This document shows positions 1 to 15,400 of a stretch of DNA of 64,000 bases, piece after piece; positions within the stretch are counted from its first letter, which is position 1, and every line of letters begins with the position of its first letter. The stretch spans positions 15,094,992 to 15,158,991 of the forward strand of contig OX326958.1 in the NCBI GenBank assembly GCA_946800325.1. Direction: 5' to 3'. The stretch is from Luzula sylvatica. Taxonomy: Eukaryota > Streptophyta > Magnoliopsida > Poales > Juncaceae. The notes under the pieces are model-generated. The model was not told the DNA's origin, made no database searches, and worked only from the letters and a program-made list of their open reading frames with translations. A program made the translations under genes and the position numbers.

Positions 1-3000
1 ATGCTTTGGGGAGTTTAAATAACGTATTTTGTGATCATTTGAATCGTATCTTTTTCTACATAACATTTCACCAAAATTTACAAACACTAAGAAAGTTTGT
101 TTTTCGATTCAAAACAATCTGTTCATGATTTGGGGAGTTCAAATAATGTATTTTGAGATCATTTGAATCGTATCTTTTACCACATAACATTTCACCAAAA
201 TTTACAAACACTAAGAAATTTTGTTTTTCGATTCAAAACAATTTGTTTATGCTTTGGGGAGTTTAAATAACGTATTTTGAGATCATTTGAATCGTATCTT
301 TTTCTACATAACATTTCACCAAAATTTACAAACACTAAGAAAGTTTGTTTTTCGATTTAAAACAATCTGTTCATGATTTGGGGAGTTCAAATAATGTATT
401 TTGAGATCATTTGAATCGTTTCTTTTACTACATAACATTTCACCAAAATTTACAAACACTAAGAAAGTTTGTTTTTCGATTCAAAACAATATGTTTATGC
501 TTTGAGGAGTTCCAATAACGTATTTTTACATCATTTGAATCGTATCTTTTACCACATAACATTCCACCAAAATTAACAAACACTAAGAAAGTTTGTTTTT
601 CGATTCAAAACAATCTTTTTATGCTTTGGGGAGTTCAAATAACGTATTTTGAGATCACTTGAATCGTATCTTTTACCACATAACATTTCACCGAAATTTA
701 CAAACACTAAGAAAGTTTGTTTTTCGATTCAAACCAATATGTTTATGCTTTGGGGAGTTCAAATAACGTATTTTGAGATCATTTGAATCGTATCTTTTAC
801 TACATAACATTTCACCAAAATTTACAAACACTAAGACAGTTTGTTTTTCGATTCAAAACAATTTGTTTATGCTTTGGGGAGTTCAAATAACGTATTTTGA
901 GATCATTTGAATCGTATCTTTTACTACATAACATTTCACCAAAATTTATAAACAATAAGAAAGTTTGTTTTGCGATTCAAAACAGTCTGCTTATGCTTTG
1001 GGGAGTTCAAATAACGTACTTTTAGATCATTTGAATCGTATCTTTTACCACATAACATTTCACCAAAATTTACAAACACTAAGAAAGTTTGTTTTTTGAT
1101 TCAAAACAATTTGTTTATGCTTTGGGGAGTTTAAATAACGTATTTTGAGATCATTTGAATCGTATCTTTTTCTACAGAACATTTCACCAAAATTTACAAA
1201 CACTAAGAAAGTTTGTTTTTCGATTCAAAACAATCTGTTCATGATTTGGGGAGTTCAAATAATGTATTTTGAGATCATTTGAATCGTATCTTTTGCCACA
1301 TAACATTTTACCAAAATTTACAAACACTGAGAAAGTTTGTTTTTCGATTCAAAACAATCTGTTTATGCTATGGGGAGTTCAAATAACGTATTTTGAGATC
1401 ATTTGAATCGTATCTTTTACCACATAACATTTCACCAAAATTTACAAACACTGAGAAATTTTGTTTTTCGATTCAAAACAATTTGTTTATGCTTTGGGGA
1501 GTTCAAATAACGTATTTTTAGATCATTTCAATCGTATCTTTTACCACATAACATTTCACCAAAATTTACAAACACTAAGACAGTTTGTTTTTCGATTCAA
1601 AACAATTTGTTTATGCTTTGGGGAGTTCAAATAACGTATTTTGAGATCATTTGAATCGTATCTTTTACTACATAACATTTCACAAAATTTACAAACACTA
1701 AGAAAGTTTGTTTTTCGATTCAAAACAATATGTTTATGCTTTGGGGAGTTCCAATAACGTATTTTTACATCATTTGAATCGTATCTTTTACCACATAACA
1801 TTTCACCAAAATTGACAAACACTAAGAAAGTTTGTTTTTCGATTCAAAACAATCTTTTTATGCTTTGGGGAGTTCAAATAACGTATTTTGAGATGATTTG
1901 AATCGTATCTTTTACCACATAACATTTCACCGAAATTTACAAACACTAAGAAAGTATGTTTTTCGATTCAAACCAATCTGTTTATGCTTTGGGGAGTTCA
2001 AATAACGTATTTTGAGATCATTTGAATCGTATCTTTTACTATATAACATTTCACCAAAATTTACAAACACTAAGAAAGTTTGTTTTTCGATTCAAAACAA
2101 TCTGTTTATGCTTCGGGGAGTTGAAATAACGTATTTTAAGATCATTTGAATCGTATCTTTTACTACGTAACATTTCACCAAAATTTACAAACACTAAGGA
2201 AGTTTGTTTTTCAATACAAAACAATCTGTTTATGCTTTGGGGAGTTCAAATAACGTATTTTGAGATCATTTGAATCGTATCTTTTACGACATAACATTTC
2301 ACCAAAATTTACAAACACTAAGAAAGTTTGTTTTTCGATTCAAAAAAATCTGGTTATGCTTTGGGGAGTTCAAATAACGTATTTTGAGATCATTTGAATC
2401 GTATCTTTTACCACATAACATTTCACCAAAATTTACAAACACTAGGACAGTTTGTTTTTCGATTCAAAACAATTTGTTTATGCTTTGGGGAGTTCAAATA
2501 ACGTATTTTTAGATCATTTGAATCGTATCTTTTACCACACAACATTTCACCAAAATTTACAAACACTAAGAAAGTTTGTTTTTCGATTCAAAACAATTTG
2601 TTTATGCTTTGGGGAGTTCAAATAACGTATTTTGAGTTCATTTGAATCGTATCTTTTACCACATAACATTTCACCGAAATTTACAAACACTAAGAAAGTT
2701 TGTTTTTCGATTCAAACCAATCTGTTTATGTTTTGGGGAGTTCAAATAACGTATTTTGAGATCATTTGAATCGTATCTTTTACCACATAACATTTCACCA
2801 AAATTTACAAACACTACGAAAGTTTGTTTTTCGATTCAAAACAATTTGTTTATGCTTTGGGGAGTTCAAATAACGTATTTTGAGATCATTTGAATCGTAT
2901 CTTTTACTACATAACATTTCACCAAAATTTACAAACAATAAGAAAGTTTGTTTTTCGATTCAAAACAATCTGTTTATGCTTTGGGGAGTTCAAATAATGT

Positions 3001-6000
3001 ATTTTGAGATCATTTGAATCGTATCTTTTACCACATAACAATTCACCAAAATTAACAAACACTAAGAAAGTTTGTTTTTCGATTCAAAACAATCTTTTTA
3101 TGCTTTGGGGAGTTCAAATAACGTATTTTGAGATCATTTGAATCGTATCTTTTACCACATAACATTTCACCGAAATTTACAAACACTAAGAAAGTTTGTT
3201 TTTCGATTCAAACCAATCTGTTTATGCTTTGGGGAGTTCAAATAACGCATTTTGAGATTATTTGAATCGTATCTTTTACTACATAACATTTCACCAAAAT
3301 TTAGAAACACTAAGACAGTTTGTTTTTCGATTCAAAACAATTTGTTTATGCTTTGGGGAGTTCAAATAACGTATTTTGAGATCATTTAAATCGTATCTTT
3401 TACTACATAACATTTCACCAAAATTTACAAACAATAAGAAAGTTTGTTTTTCGATTCAAAACAATCTGTTTATGCTTTGGGGAGTTCAAATAACGTATTT
3501 TTAGATCATTTGAATCGTATCTTTTACCACATAACATTTCACCAAAATTTACAAACACTAAGAAAGTTTGTTTTTCGATTCAAAACAATTTGTTTATGCT
3601 TTGGGGAGTTTAAATAACGTATTTTGAGATCATTTGAATCGTATCTTTTTCTACATAACATTTCACCAAAATTTACAAACACTAAGAAAGTTTGTTTTTC
3701 GATTCAAAACAATCTGTTCATGATTTGGGGAGTTCAAATAATGTATTTTGAGATCATTTGAATCGTATCTTTTACCACATAACATTTCACCAAAATTTAC
3801 AAACACTAAGAAATTTTGTTTTTCGATTCAAAACAATCTGTTTATGCATTGGGGAGTTCAAATAACGTATTTTGAGATCATTTGAATCGTATCTTTCACC
3901 ACATAACATTTCACCAAAATTTACAAACACTAAGAAATTTTGTTTTTCGATTCAAAACAATCTGTTTATGCTTTGGGGAGTTCAAATAACGTATTTTGAG
4001 ATCATTTGAATCGTATCTTTTACCACATAACATTTCACCAAAATTTACAAACACTAAGACAGTTTGTTTTTCGATTCAAAACAATTTGTTTATGCTTTGG
4101 GGAGTTCAAATAACGTATTTTTAGATCATTTGAATCGTATCTTTTACTACATAACATTTCACCAAAATTTACAAACACTAAGAAAGTTTGTTTTTCGATT
4201 CAAAACAATATGTTTATGCTTTGGGGAGTTCCAATAACGTATTTTTACATCATTTGAATCGTATCTTTTACCACATAACATTTCACCAAAATTAACAAAC
4301 ACTAAGAAAGTTTGTTTTTCGATTCAAAACAATCTTTTTATGCTTTGGGGAGTTCAAATAACGTATTTTGAGATCATTTGAATCGTATCTTTTACCACAT
4401 AACATTTCGCCGAAATTTACAAACACTAAGAAAGTTTGTTTTTCGATTCAAACCAATCTGTTTATGCTTTGGGGAGTTCAAATAACGTATTTTGAGATCA
4501 TTTGAATCATATCTTTTACTATATAACATTTCACCAAAATTTACAAACACTAAGAAAGTTTGTTTTTCGATTCAAAACAATCTGTTTATGCTTCGGGGAG
4601 TTGAAATAACGTATTTTAAGACATTTGAATCGTATCTTTTACTACATAACATTTCACCAAAATTTACAAACACTAAGAAAGTTTGTTTTTCAATACAAAA
4701 CAATCTGTTTATGCTTTGGGGAGTTCAAATAACGTATTTTGAGATCATTTGAATCGTATCTTTTACCACATAACATTTCACCAAAATTTACAAACACTAA
4801 GAAAGTTTGTTTTTCGATTCAAACAAATCTGTTTATGCTTTGGGGAGTTCAAATAACGTATTTTGAGATCATTTGAATCGTATCTTTTACCACATAACAT
4901 TTCACCAAAATTTACAAACACTAGGACAGTTTGTTTTTCGATTCAAAACAATTTGTTTATGCTTTGGGGAGTTCAAATAACGTATTTTTAGATCATTTGA
5001 ATCGTATCTTTTACCACATAACATTTCACCAAAATTTGCAAACACTAAGAAAGTTTGTTTTTCGATTCAAAACAATTTGTTTATGCTTTGGGGAGTTCAA
5101 ATAACGTATTTTGAGATCATTTGAATCGTATCTTTTACCACATAACATTTCACCGAAATTTACAAACACTAAGAAAGTTTGTTTTTCGATTCAAACCAAT
5201 CTGTTTATGCTTTGGGGAGTTCAAATAACGTATTTTGAGATCATTTGAATCGTATCTTTTACCAAATAACATTTCACCAAAATTTACAAACACTACGAAA
5301 GTTTGTTTTTCGATTCAAAACAATTTGTTTATGCTTTGGGGAGTTCAAATAACGTATTTTGAGATCATTTGAATCGTATCTTTTACTACATAATATTTCA
5401 CCAAAATTTACAAACAATAAGAAAGTTTGTTTTTCGATTCAAAACAATCTGTTTATGCTTTGGGGAATTCAAATAATGTATTTTGAGATCATTTGAATCG
5501 TATCTTTTACCACATAACATTTCACCAAAATTTACAAACACTAAGAAAGTATATTTTTCGATTCAAAACAATCTGTTTCTGCTATAGGGAGTTCAAATAA
5601 TGTATTTTGAGATCATTTGAATCGTATCTTTTACCACATAACATTTCACCAAAATTAACAAACACTAAGAAAGTTTGTTTTTCGATTCAAAACAATCTGT
5701 TTATGCTTTGGAGAGTTCAAATAACGTATTTTGAGATCATTTGAATCGTATCTTTTACTACATAACATTTCACCAAAATTTACAAACACTAAGAAAGTTT
5801 GTTTTTCGATTCAAAACAATCTGTTTCTGCTATGGGGAGTTCAAATAATGTATTTTGAGATCATTTGAATCGTATCTTTTACCACATAACATTTCACCAA
5901 AATTAACAAACACTAAGAAAGTTTGTTTTTCGATTCAAAACAATCTTTTTATGCTTTGGGGAGTTCAAATAACGTATTTTGAGATCATTTGAATCGTATC

Positions 6001-9000
6001 TTTTACCACATAACATTTCACCGAAATTTACAAACACTAAGAAAGTTTGTTTTTCGATTCAAACCAATCTGTTTATGCTTTGGGGAGTTCAAATAACGTA
6101 TTTTGAGATCATTTGAATCGTATCTTTTACTACATAACATTTCACCAAAATTTACAAACACTAAGAAAGTTTGTTTTTCGATTCAAAACAATTTGTTTAT
6201 GCTTTGGGGAGTTCAAATAACGTATTTTGAGATCATTTGAATCGTATCTTTTACTACATAACATTTCACCAAAATTTACATACACTAAGAAAGTTTGTTT
6301 TTCGATTCAAAACAATTTGTTTACGCTTTGGGGAGTTCAAATAACATATTTTTACATCATTTGAATCGTATCTTTTACCACATAACATTTCACCAAAATT
6401 TACAAACACTAAGAAAGTTTTGTTTTTCGATTCAAAACAATCTGTTTATGCTTCGGGGAGTTGAAATAACGTATTTTAAGATCATTTGAATCGTATCTTT
6501 TACTACATAACATTTCACCAAAATTTACAAACACTAAGAAAGTTTGTTTTTCGATACAAAACAATCTGTTTATGCTTTGGGGAGTTCAAATAACGTATTT
6601 TTAGATCATTTGAATCGTATCTTTTACCACATAACATTTCACCAAAATTTACAAACACTAAGAAAGTTTGTTTTTCAATTCAAAAAAATCTGTTTATGCT
6701 TTGGGGAGTTCAAATAACGTATTTTGAGATCATTTGAATCGTATCTTTTACCACATAACATTTCACCAAAATTTACAAACACTAAGACAGTTTGTTTTTC
6801 GATTCAAAACAATTTGTTTATGCTTTGGGGAGTTCAAATAACGTATTTTTAGATCATTTGAATCGTATCTTTTACCACATAACATTTCACCAAAATTTAC
6901 AAACACTAAGAAAGTTTGTTTTTCGATTCAAAACAATTTTGTTTATGCTTTGGGGAGTTTAAATAACGTATTTTGAGATCATTTGAATCGTATCTTTTTC
7001 TACATAACATTTCACCAAAATTTACAAACACTAAGAAAGTTTGTTTTTCGATTCAAAACAATCTGTTCATGATTTGGGGAGTTCAAATAATGTATTTTGA
7101 GATCATTTGAATCGTTTCTTTTACCACATAACATTTCACCAAAATTTACAAACACTAAGAAATTTTGTTTTTCGATTCAAAACAATCTGTTTATGCATTG
7201 GGGAGTTCAAATAACGTATTTTGAGATCATTTGAATCGTATCTTTCACCACATAACATTTCACCAAAATTTACAAACACTAAGAAATTTTGATTTTCGAT
7301 TCAAAACAATCTGTTTATGCTTTGGGGAGTTCAAATAACGTATTTTGAGATCATTTGAATCGTATCTTTTACCACATAACATTTCACCAAAATTTACAAA
7401 CACTAAGACAGTTTGTTTTTCGATTCAAAACAATTTGTTTATGCTTTGGGGAGTTCAAATAACGTATTTTTAGATCATTTGAATCGTATCTTTTACTACA
7501 TAACATTTCACCAAAATTTACAAACACTAAGAAAGTTTGTTTTTCGATTCAAAACAATATGTTTATGCTTTGGGGAGTTCCAATAACGTATTTTTACATC
7601 ATTTGAATCGTATCTTTTACCACATAACATTTCACCAAAATTAACAAACACTAAGAAAGTTTGTTTTTCGATTCAAAACAATCTTTTTATGCTTTGGGGA
7701 GTACAAATAACGTATTTTGAGATCATTTGAATCGTATCTTTTACCACATAACATTTCACCGAAATTTACAAACACTAAGAAAGTTTGTTTTTCGATTCAA
7801 ACCAATCTGTTTATGCTTTGGGGAGTTCAAATAACGTATTTTGAGATCATTTGAATCGTATCTTTTACTACATAACATTTCACCAAAATTTACAAACACT
7901 AAGAAAGTTTGTTTTTCGATTCAAAACAATCTGTTTCTGCTATGGGGAGTTCAAATAATGTATTTTGAGATCATTTGAATCGTATCTTTTACCACATAAC
8001 ATTTCACCAAAATTAACAAACACTAAGAAAGTTTGTTTTTCGATTCAAAACAATCTTTTTATGCTTTGGGGAGTTCAAATAACGTATTTTGAGATCATTT
8101 GAATCGTATCTTTTACCACATAACATTTCACCGAAATTTACAAACACTAAGAAAGTTTGTTTTTCGATTCAAACCAATCTGTTTATGCTTTGGGGAGTTC
8201 AAATAACGTATTTTGAGATCATTTGAATCGTATCTTTTACTACATAACATTTCACCAAAATTTACAAACACTAAGAAAGTTTGTTTTTCGATTCAAAACA
8301 ATTTGTTTATGCTTTGGGGAGTTTAAATAACGTATTTTGAGATCATTTGAATCGTATCTTTTTCTACATAACATTTCACCAAAATTTACAAACACTAAGA
8401 AAGTTTGTTTTTCGATTCAAAACAATTTGTTTATGCTTTGGGGAGTTCAAATAACGTATTTTGAGATCATTTGAATCGTATCTTTTACCACATAACATTT
8501 CACCAAAATTTACAAACACTAAGAAAGTTTGTTTTTCGATTCAAAACAATTTGTTTATGCTTTGGGGAGTTTAAATAACGTATTTTGAGATCATTTGAAT
8601 CGTATCTTTTTCTACATAACATTTCACCAAAATTTACAAACACTAAGAAAGTTTGTTTTTCGATTCAAAACAATCTGTTCATGATTTGGGGAGTTCAAAT
8701 AATGTATTTTGAGATCATTTGAATCGTTTCTTTTACCACATAACATTTCACCAAAATTTACAAACACTAAGAAATTTTGTTTTTCGATTCAAAACAATCT
8801 GTTTATGCATTGGGGAGTTCAAATAACGTATTTTGAGATCATTTGAATCGTATCTTTCACCACATAACATTTCACCAAAATTTACAAACACTAAGAAATT
8901 TTGATTTTCGATTCAAAACAATATGTTTATGCTTTGGGGAGTTCAAATAACGTATTTTGAGATCATTTGAATCGTATCTTTTACCACATAACATTTCACC

Positions 9001-12000
9001 AAAATTTACAAACACTAAGACAGTTTGTTTTTCGATTCAAAACAATTAGTTTATGCTTTGGGGAGTTCAAATAACGTATTTTTAGATCATTTGAATCGTA
9101 TCTTTTACTACATAACATTTCACCAAAATTTACAAACACTAAGAAAGTTTGTTTTTCGATTCAAAACAATATGTTTATGCTTTGGGTAGTTCCAATAACG
9201 TATTTTTACATCATTTGAATCGTATCTTTTACCACATAACATTTCACCAAAATTAACAAACAGTATGAAAGTTTGTTTTTCGATTCAAAACAATCTTTTT
9301 ATGCTTTGGGGAGTTCAAATAACGTATTTTGAGATCATTTGAATCGTATCTTTTACCACATAACATTTCACCGAAATTTACAAACACTAAGAAAGTTTGT
9401 TTTTCGATTCAAACCAATCTGTTTATGCTTTGGGGAGTTCAAATAACGTATTTTGAGATCATTTGAATCGTATCTTTTACTACATAACATTTCACCAAAA
9501 TTTACAAACACTAAGAAAGTTTGTTTTTCGATTCAAAACAATTTGTTTATGCTTTGGGGAGTTCAAATAACGTATTTTGAGATCATTTGAATCGTATCTT
9601 TTACTACATAACATTTCACCAAAATTTACAAACAATAAGAAAGTTTGTTTTTCGATTCAAAACAATATGTTTATGCTTTGGGGAGTTCAAATAATGTATT
9701 TTGAGATCATTTGAATCATATCTTTTACCACATAACATTTCACCAAAATTTACAAACACTAAGAAAGTATATTTTTCGATTCAAAACAGTCTGTTTATGC
9801 TTTGGGGAGTTCAAATAACGTATTTTGAGATCATTTGAATCGTATCTTTTACTACATAACATTTCACCAAAATTTACAAACACTAAGAAATTTTGTTTTT
9901 CGATTCAAAACAATCTGTTTCTGCTATGGGGAGTTCAAATAATGTATTTTGAGATCATTTGAATCGTATCTTTTACCACATAACATTTCACCAAAATTAA
10001 CAAACACTAAGAAAGTTTGTTTTTCGATTCAAAACAATCTTTTTATGCTTTGGGGAGTTCAAATAACGTATTTTGAGATCATTTGAATCGTATCTTTTAC
10101 CACATAACATTTCACCGAAATTTACAAACACTAAGAAAGTTTGTTTTTCGATTCAAACCAATCTGTTTATGCTTTGGGGAGTTCAAATAACGTATTTTGA
10201 GATCATTTGAATCGTATCTTTCACCACATAACATTTCACCAAAATTTACAAACACTAAGAAATTTTGATTTTCGATTCAAAACAATCTGTTTATGCTTTG
10301 GGGAGTTCAAATAACGTATTTTGAGATCATTTGAATCGTATCTTTTACCACATAACATTTCACCAAAATTTACAAACACTAAGACAGTTTGTTTTTCGAT
10401 TCAAAACAATTTGTTTATGCTTTGGGGAGTTCAAATAACGTATTTTTAGATCATTTGAATCGTATCTTTTACTACATAACATTTCACCAAAATTTACAAA
10501 CACTAAGAAAGTTTGTTTTTCGATTCAAAACAATATGTTTATGCTTTGGGGAGTTCCAATAACGTATTTTTACATCATTTGAATCGTATCTTTTACCACA
10601 TAACATTTCACCAAAATTAACAAACACTAAGAAAGTTTGTTTTTCGATTCAAAACAATCTTTTTATGCTTTGGGGAGTTCAAATAACGTATTTTGAGATC
10701 ATTTGAATCGTATCTTTTACCACATAACATTTCACCAAAATTTACAAACACTAAGACAGTTTGTTTTTCGATTCAAAACAATTTGTTTATGCTTTGGGGA
10801 GTTCAAATAACGTATTTTTAGATCATTTGAATCGTATCTTTTACCACATAACATTTCACCAAAATTTACAAACACTAAGAAAGTTTGTTTTTCGATTCAA
10901 AACAATTTTGTTTATGCTTTGGGGAGTTTAAATAACGTATTTTGAGATCATTTGAATCGTATCTTTTTCTACATAACATTTCACCAAAATTTACAAACAC
11001 TAAGAAAGTTTGTTTTTCGATTCAAAACAATCTGTTCATGATTTGGGGAGTTCAAATAATGTATTTTGAGATCATTTGAATCGTTTCTTTTACCACATAA
11101 CATTTCACCAAAATTTACAAACACTAAGAAATTTTGTTTTTCGATTCAAAACAATCTGTTTATGCATTGGGGAGTTCAAATAACGTATTTTGAGATCATT
11201 TGAATCGTATCTTTCACCACATAACATTTCACCAAAATTTACAAACACTAAGAAATTTTGATTTTCGATTCAAAACAATCTGTTTATGCTTTGGGGAGTT
11301 CAAATAACGTATTTTGAGATCATTTGAATCGTATCTTTTACCACATAACATTTCACCAAAATTTACAAACACTAAGACAGTTTGTTTTTCGATTCAAAAC
11401 AATTTGTTTATGCTTTGGGGAGTTCAAATAACGTATTTTTAGATCATTTGAATCGTATCTTTTACTACATAACATTTCACCAAAATTTACAAACACTAAG
11501 AAAGTTTGTTTTTCGATTCAAAACAATATGTTTATGCTTTGGGGAGTTCCAATAACGTATTTTTACATCATTTGAATCGTATCTTTTACCACATAACATT
11601 TCACCAAAATTAACAAACACTAAGAAAGTTTGTTTTTCGATTCAAAACAATCTTTTTATGCTTTGGGGAGTTCAAATAACGTATTTTGAGATCATTTGAA
11701 TCGTATCTTTTACCACATAACATTTCACCGAAATTTACAAACACTAAGAAAGTTTGTTTTTCGATTCAAACCAATCTGTTTATGCTTTGGGGAGTTCAAA
11801 TAACGTATTTTGAGATCATTTGAATCGTATCTTTTACTACATAACATTTCACCAAAATTTACAAACACTAAGAAAGTTTGTTTTTCGATTCAAAACAATT
11901 TGTTTATGCTTTGGGGAGTTCAAATAACGTATTTTGAGATCATTTGAATCGTATCTTTTACCACATAACATTTCACCAAAATTTACAAACACTAAGAAAG

Positions 12001-15000
12001 TTTGTTTTTCGATTCAAAACAATTTGTTTATGCTTTGGGGAGTTTAAATAACGTATTTTGAGATCATTTGAATCGTATCTTTTTCTACATAACATTTCAC
12101 CAAAATTTACAAACACTAAGAAAGTTTGTTTTTCGATTCAAAACAATCTGTTCATGATTTGGGGAGTTCAAATAATGTATTTTGAGATCATTTGAATCGT
12201 TTCTTTTACCACATAACATTTCACCAAAATTTACAAACACTAAGAAATTTTGTTTTTCGATTCAAAACAATCTGTTTATGCATTGGGGAGTTCAAATAAC
12301 GTATTTTGAGATCATTTGAATCGTATCTTTCACCACATAACATTTCACCAAAATTTACAAACACTAAGAAATTTTGATTTTCGATTCAAAACAATCTGTT
12401 TATGCTTTGGGGAGTTCAAATAACGTATTTTGAGATCATTTGAATCGTATCTTTTACCACATAACATTTCACCAAAATTTACAAACACTAAGACAGTTTG
12501 TTTTTCGATTCAAAACAATATGTTTATGCTTTGGGGAGTTCCAATAACGTATTTTTACATCATTTGAATCGTATCTTTTACCACATAACATTTCACCAAA
12601 ATTAACAAACAGTATGAAAGTTTGTTTTTCGATTCAAAACAATCTTTTTATGCTTTGGGGAGTTCAAATAACGTATTTTGAGATCATTTGAATCGTATCT
12701 TTTACCACATAACATTTCACCGAAATTTACAAACACTAAGAAAGTTTGTTTTTCGATTCAAACCAATCTGTTTATGCTTTGGGGAGTTCAAATAACGTAT
12801 TTTGAGATCATTTGAATCGTATCTTTTACTACATAACATTTCACCAAAATTTACAAACACTAAGAAAGTTTGTTTTTCGATTCAAAACAATTTGTTTATG
12901 CTTTGGGGAGTTCAAATAACGTATTTTGAGATCATTTGAATCGTATCTTTTACTACATAACATTTCACCAAAATTTACAAACAATAAGAAAGTTTGTTTT
13001 TCGATTCAAAACAATATGTTTATGCTTTGGGGAGTTCAAATAATGTATTTTGAGATCATTTGAATCATATCTTTTACCACATAACATTTCACCAAAATTT
13101 ACAAACACTAAGAAAGTATATTTTTCGATTCAAAACAGTCTGTTTATGCTTTGGGGAGTTCAAATAACGTATTTTGAGATCATTTGAATCGTATCTTTTA
13201 CTACATAACATTTCACCAAAATTTACAAACACTAAGAAAGTTTGTTTTTCGATTCAAAACAATCTGTTTCTGCTATGGGGAGTTCAAATAATGTATTTTG
13301 AGATCATTTGAATCGTATCTTTTACCACATAACATTTCACCAAAATTAACAAACACTAAGAAAGTTTGTTTTTCGATTCAAAACAATCTTTTTATGCTTT
13401 GGGGAGTTCAAATAACGTATTTTGAGATCATTTGAATCGTATCTTTTACCACATAACATTTCACCGAAATTTACAAACACTAAGAAAGTTTGTTTTTCGA
13501 TTCAAACCAATCTGTTTATGCTCTGGGGAGTTCAAATAACGTATTTTGAGATCATTTGAATCGTATCTTTTACTACATAACATTTCACCAAAATTTACAA
13601 ACACTAAGAAAGTTTGTTTTTCGATTCAAAACAATTTGTTTATGCTTTGGGGAGTTCAAATAACGTATTTTGAGATCATTTGAATCGTATCTTTTACCAC
13701 ATAACATTTCACCAAAATTTACAAACACTAAGAAAGTTTGTTTTTCGATTCAAAACAATTTGTTGATGCTTTGGGGAGTTTAAATAACGTATTTTGAGAT
13801 CATTTGAATCGTATCTTTTTCTACATAACATTTCACCAAAATTTACAAACACTAAGAAAGTTTGTTTTTCGATTCAAAACAATCTGTTCATGATTTGGGG
13901 AGTTCAAATAATGTATTTTGAGATCATTTGAATCGTTTCTTTTACCACATAACATTTCACCAAAATTTACAAACACTAAGAAATTTTGTTTTTCGATTCA
14001 AAACAATCTGTTTATGCATTGGGGAGTTCAAATAACGTATTTTGAGATCATTTGAATCGTATCTTTCACCACATAACATTTCACCAAAATTTACAAACAC
14101 TAAGAAATTTTGATTTTCGATTCAAAACAATCTGTTTATGCTTTGGGGAGTTCAAATAACGTATTTTGAGATCATTTGAATCGTATCTTTTACCACATAA
14201 CATTTCACCAAAATTTACAAACACTAAGACAGTTTGTTTTTCGATTCAAAACAATTTGTTTATGCTTTGGGGAGTTCAAATAACGTATTTTTAGATCATT
14301 TGAATCGTATCTTTTACTACATAACATTTCACCAAAATTTACAAACACTAAGAAAGTTTGTTTTTCGATTCAAAACAATATGTTTATGGTTTGGGGAGTT
14401 CCAATAACGTATTTTTACATCGTATGAATCGTATCTTTTACCACATAACATTTCACCAAAATTAACAAACACTAAGAAAGTTTGTTTTTCGATTCAAAAC
14501 AATCTTTTTATGCTTTGGGGTGTTCAAATAATGTATTTTGAGATCATTTGAATCGTATCTTTTACCACATAACATTTCACCGAAATTTACAAACACTAAG
14601 AAAGTTTGTTTTTCGATTCAAACCAATCTGTTTATGCTTTGGGGAGTTCAAATAACGTATTTTGAGATCATTTGAATCGTATCTTTTACTACATAACATT
14701 TCACCGAAATTTACAAACACTAAGAAAGTTTGTTTTTCGATTCAAAACAATCTGTTTATGCTTCGGGGAGTTGAAATAACGTATTTTAAGATCATTTGAA
14801 TCGTATCTTTTACTACATAACATTTCACCAAAATTTACAAACACTAAGAAAGTTTGTTTTTTGATACAAAACAATCTGTTTATGCTTTGGGGAGTTCAAA
14901 TAACGTATTTTGAGATCATTTGAATCGTATCTTTTACCACATAACATTTCACCAAAATTTACAAACACTAAGAAAGTTTGTTTTTCAATTCAAAAAAATC

Positions 15001-15400
15001 TGTTTATGCTTTGGGGAGTTCAAATAACGTATTTTGAGATCATTTGAATCGTATCTTTTACCACATAACATTTCACCAAAATTTACAAACACTAAGACAG
15101 TTTGTTTTTCGATTCAAAACAATTTGTTTATGCTTTGGGGAGTTCAAATAACGTATTTTTAGATCATTTGAATCGTATCTTTTACCACATAACATTTCAC
15201 CAAAATTTACAAACACTAAGAAAGTTTGTTTTTCGATTCAAAACAATTTGTTTATGCTTTGGGGAGTTTAAATAACGTATTTTGAGATCATTTGAATCGT
15301 ATCTTTTTCTACATAACATTTCACCAAAATTTACAAATACTAAGAAAGTTTGTTTTTCGATTCAAAACAATCTGTTCATGATTTGGGGAGTTCAAATAAT
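1..15400. repeat. Marker-variant monomers showing irregular HOR spacing (left block)
   Basis: The variant gttcatgatttgggg replaces gtttatgctttgggg in a subset of monomers. Its gttCatg base lies at 124, 372, 1240, 3719, 7068, 8680, 11037, 12153, 13889 and 15377. The intervals equal 2, 7, 20 (minus 1 bp), 27 (plus 1 bp), 13, 19 (plus 1 bp), 9, 14 and 12 monomers. The 1-bp offsets match visible single-base indels. A second marker, the dinucleotide change giving actatataac, repeats at 2041 and 4521 (20 monomers, 2480 bp). HOR units of different length therefore coexist, as expected from repeated unequal exchange. Confidence 0.85.

Noticed and set aside
1556..1822. ORFs of 60-90 codons in the satellite (also at 4492, 6295, 37790, 40453, 46314, 49972, 59363 and others)
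   Set aside because: They read through one or two monomers in a chance open frame, recur only because the repeat recurs, and end wherever a monomer variant creates a stop. There is no start context or family resemblance.
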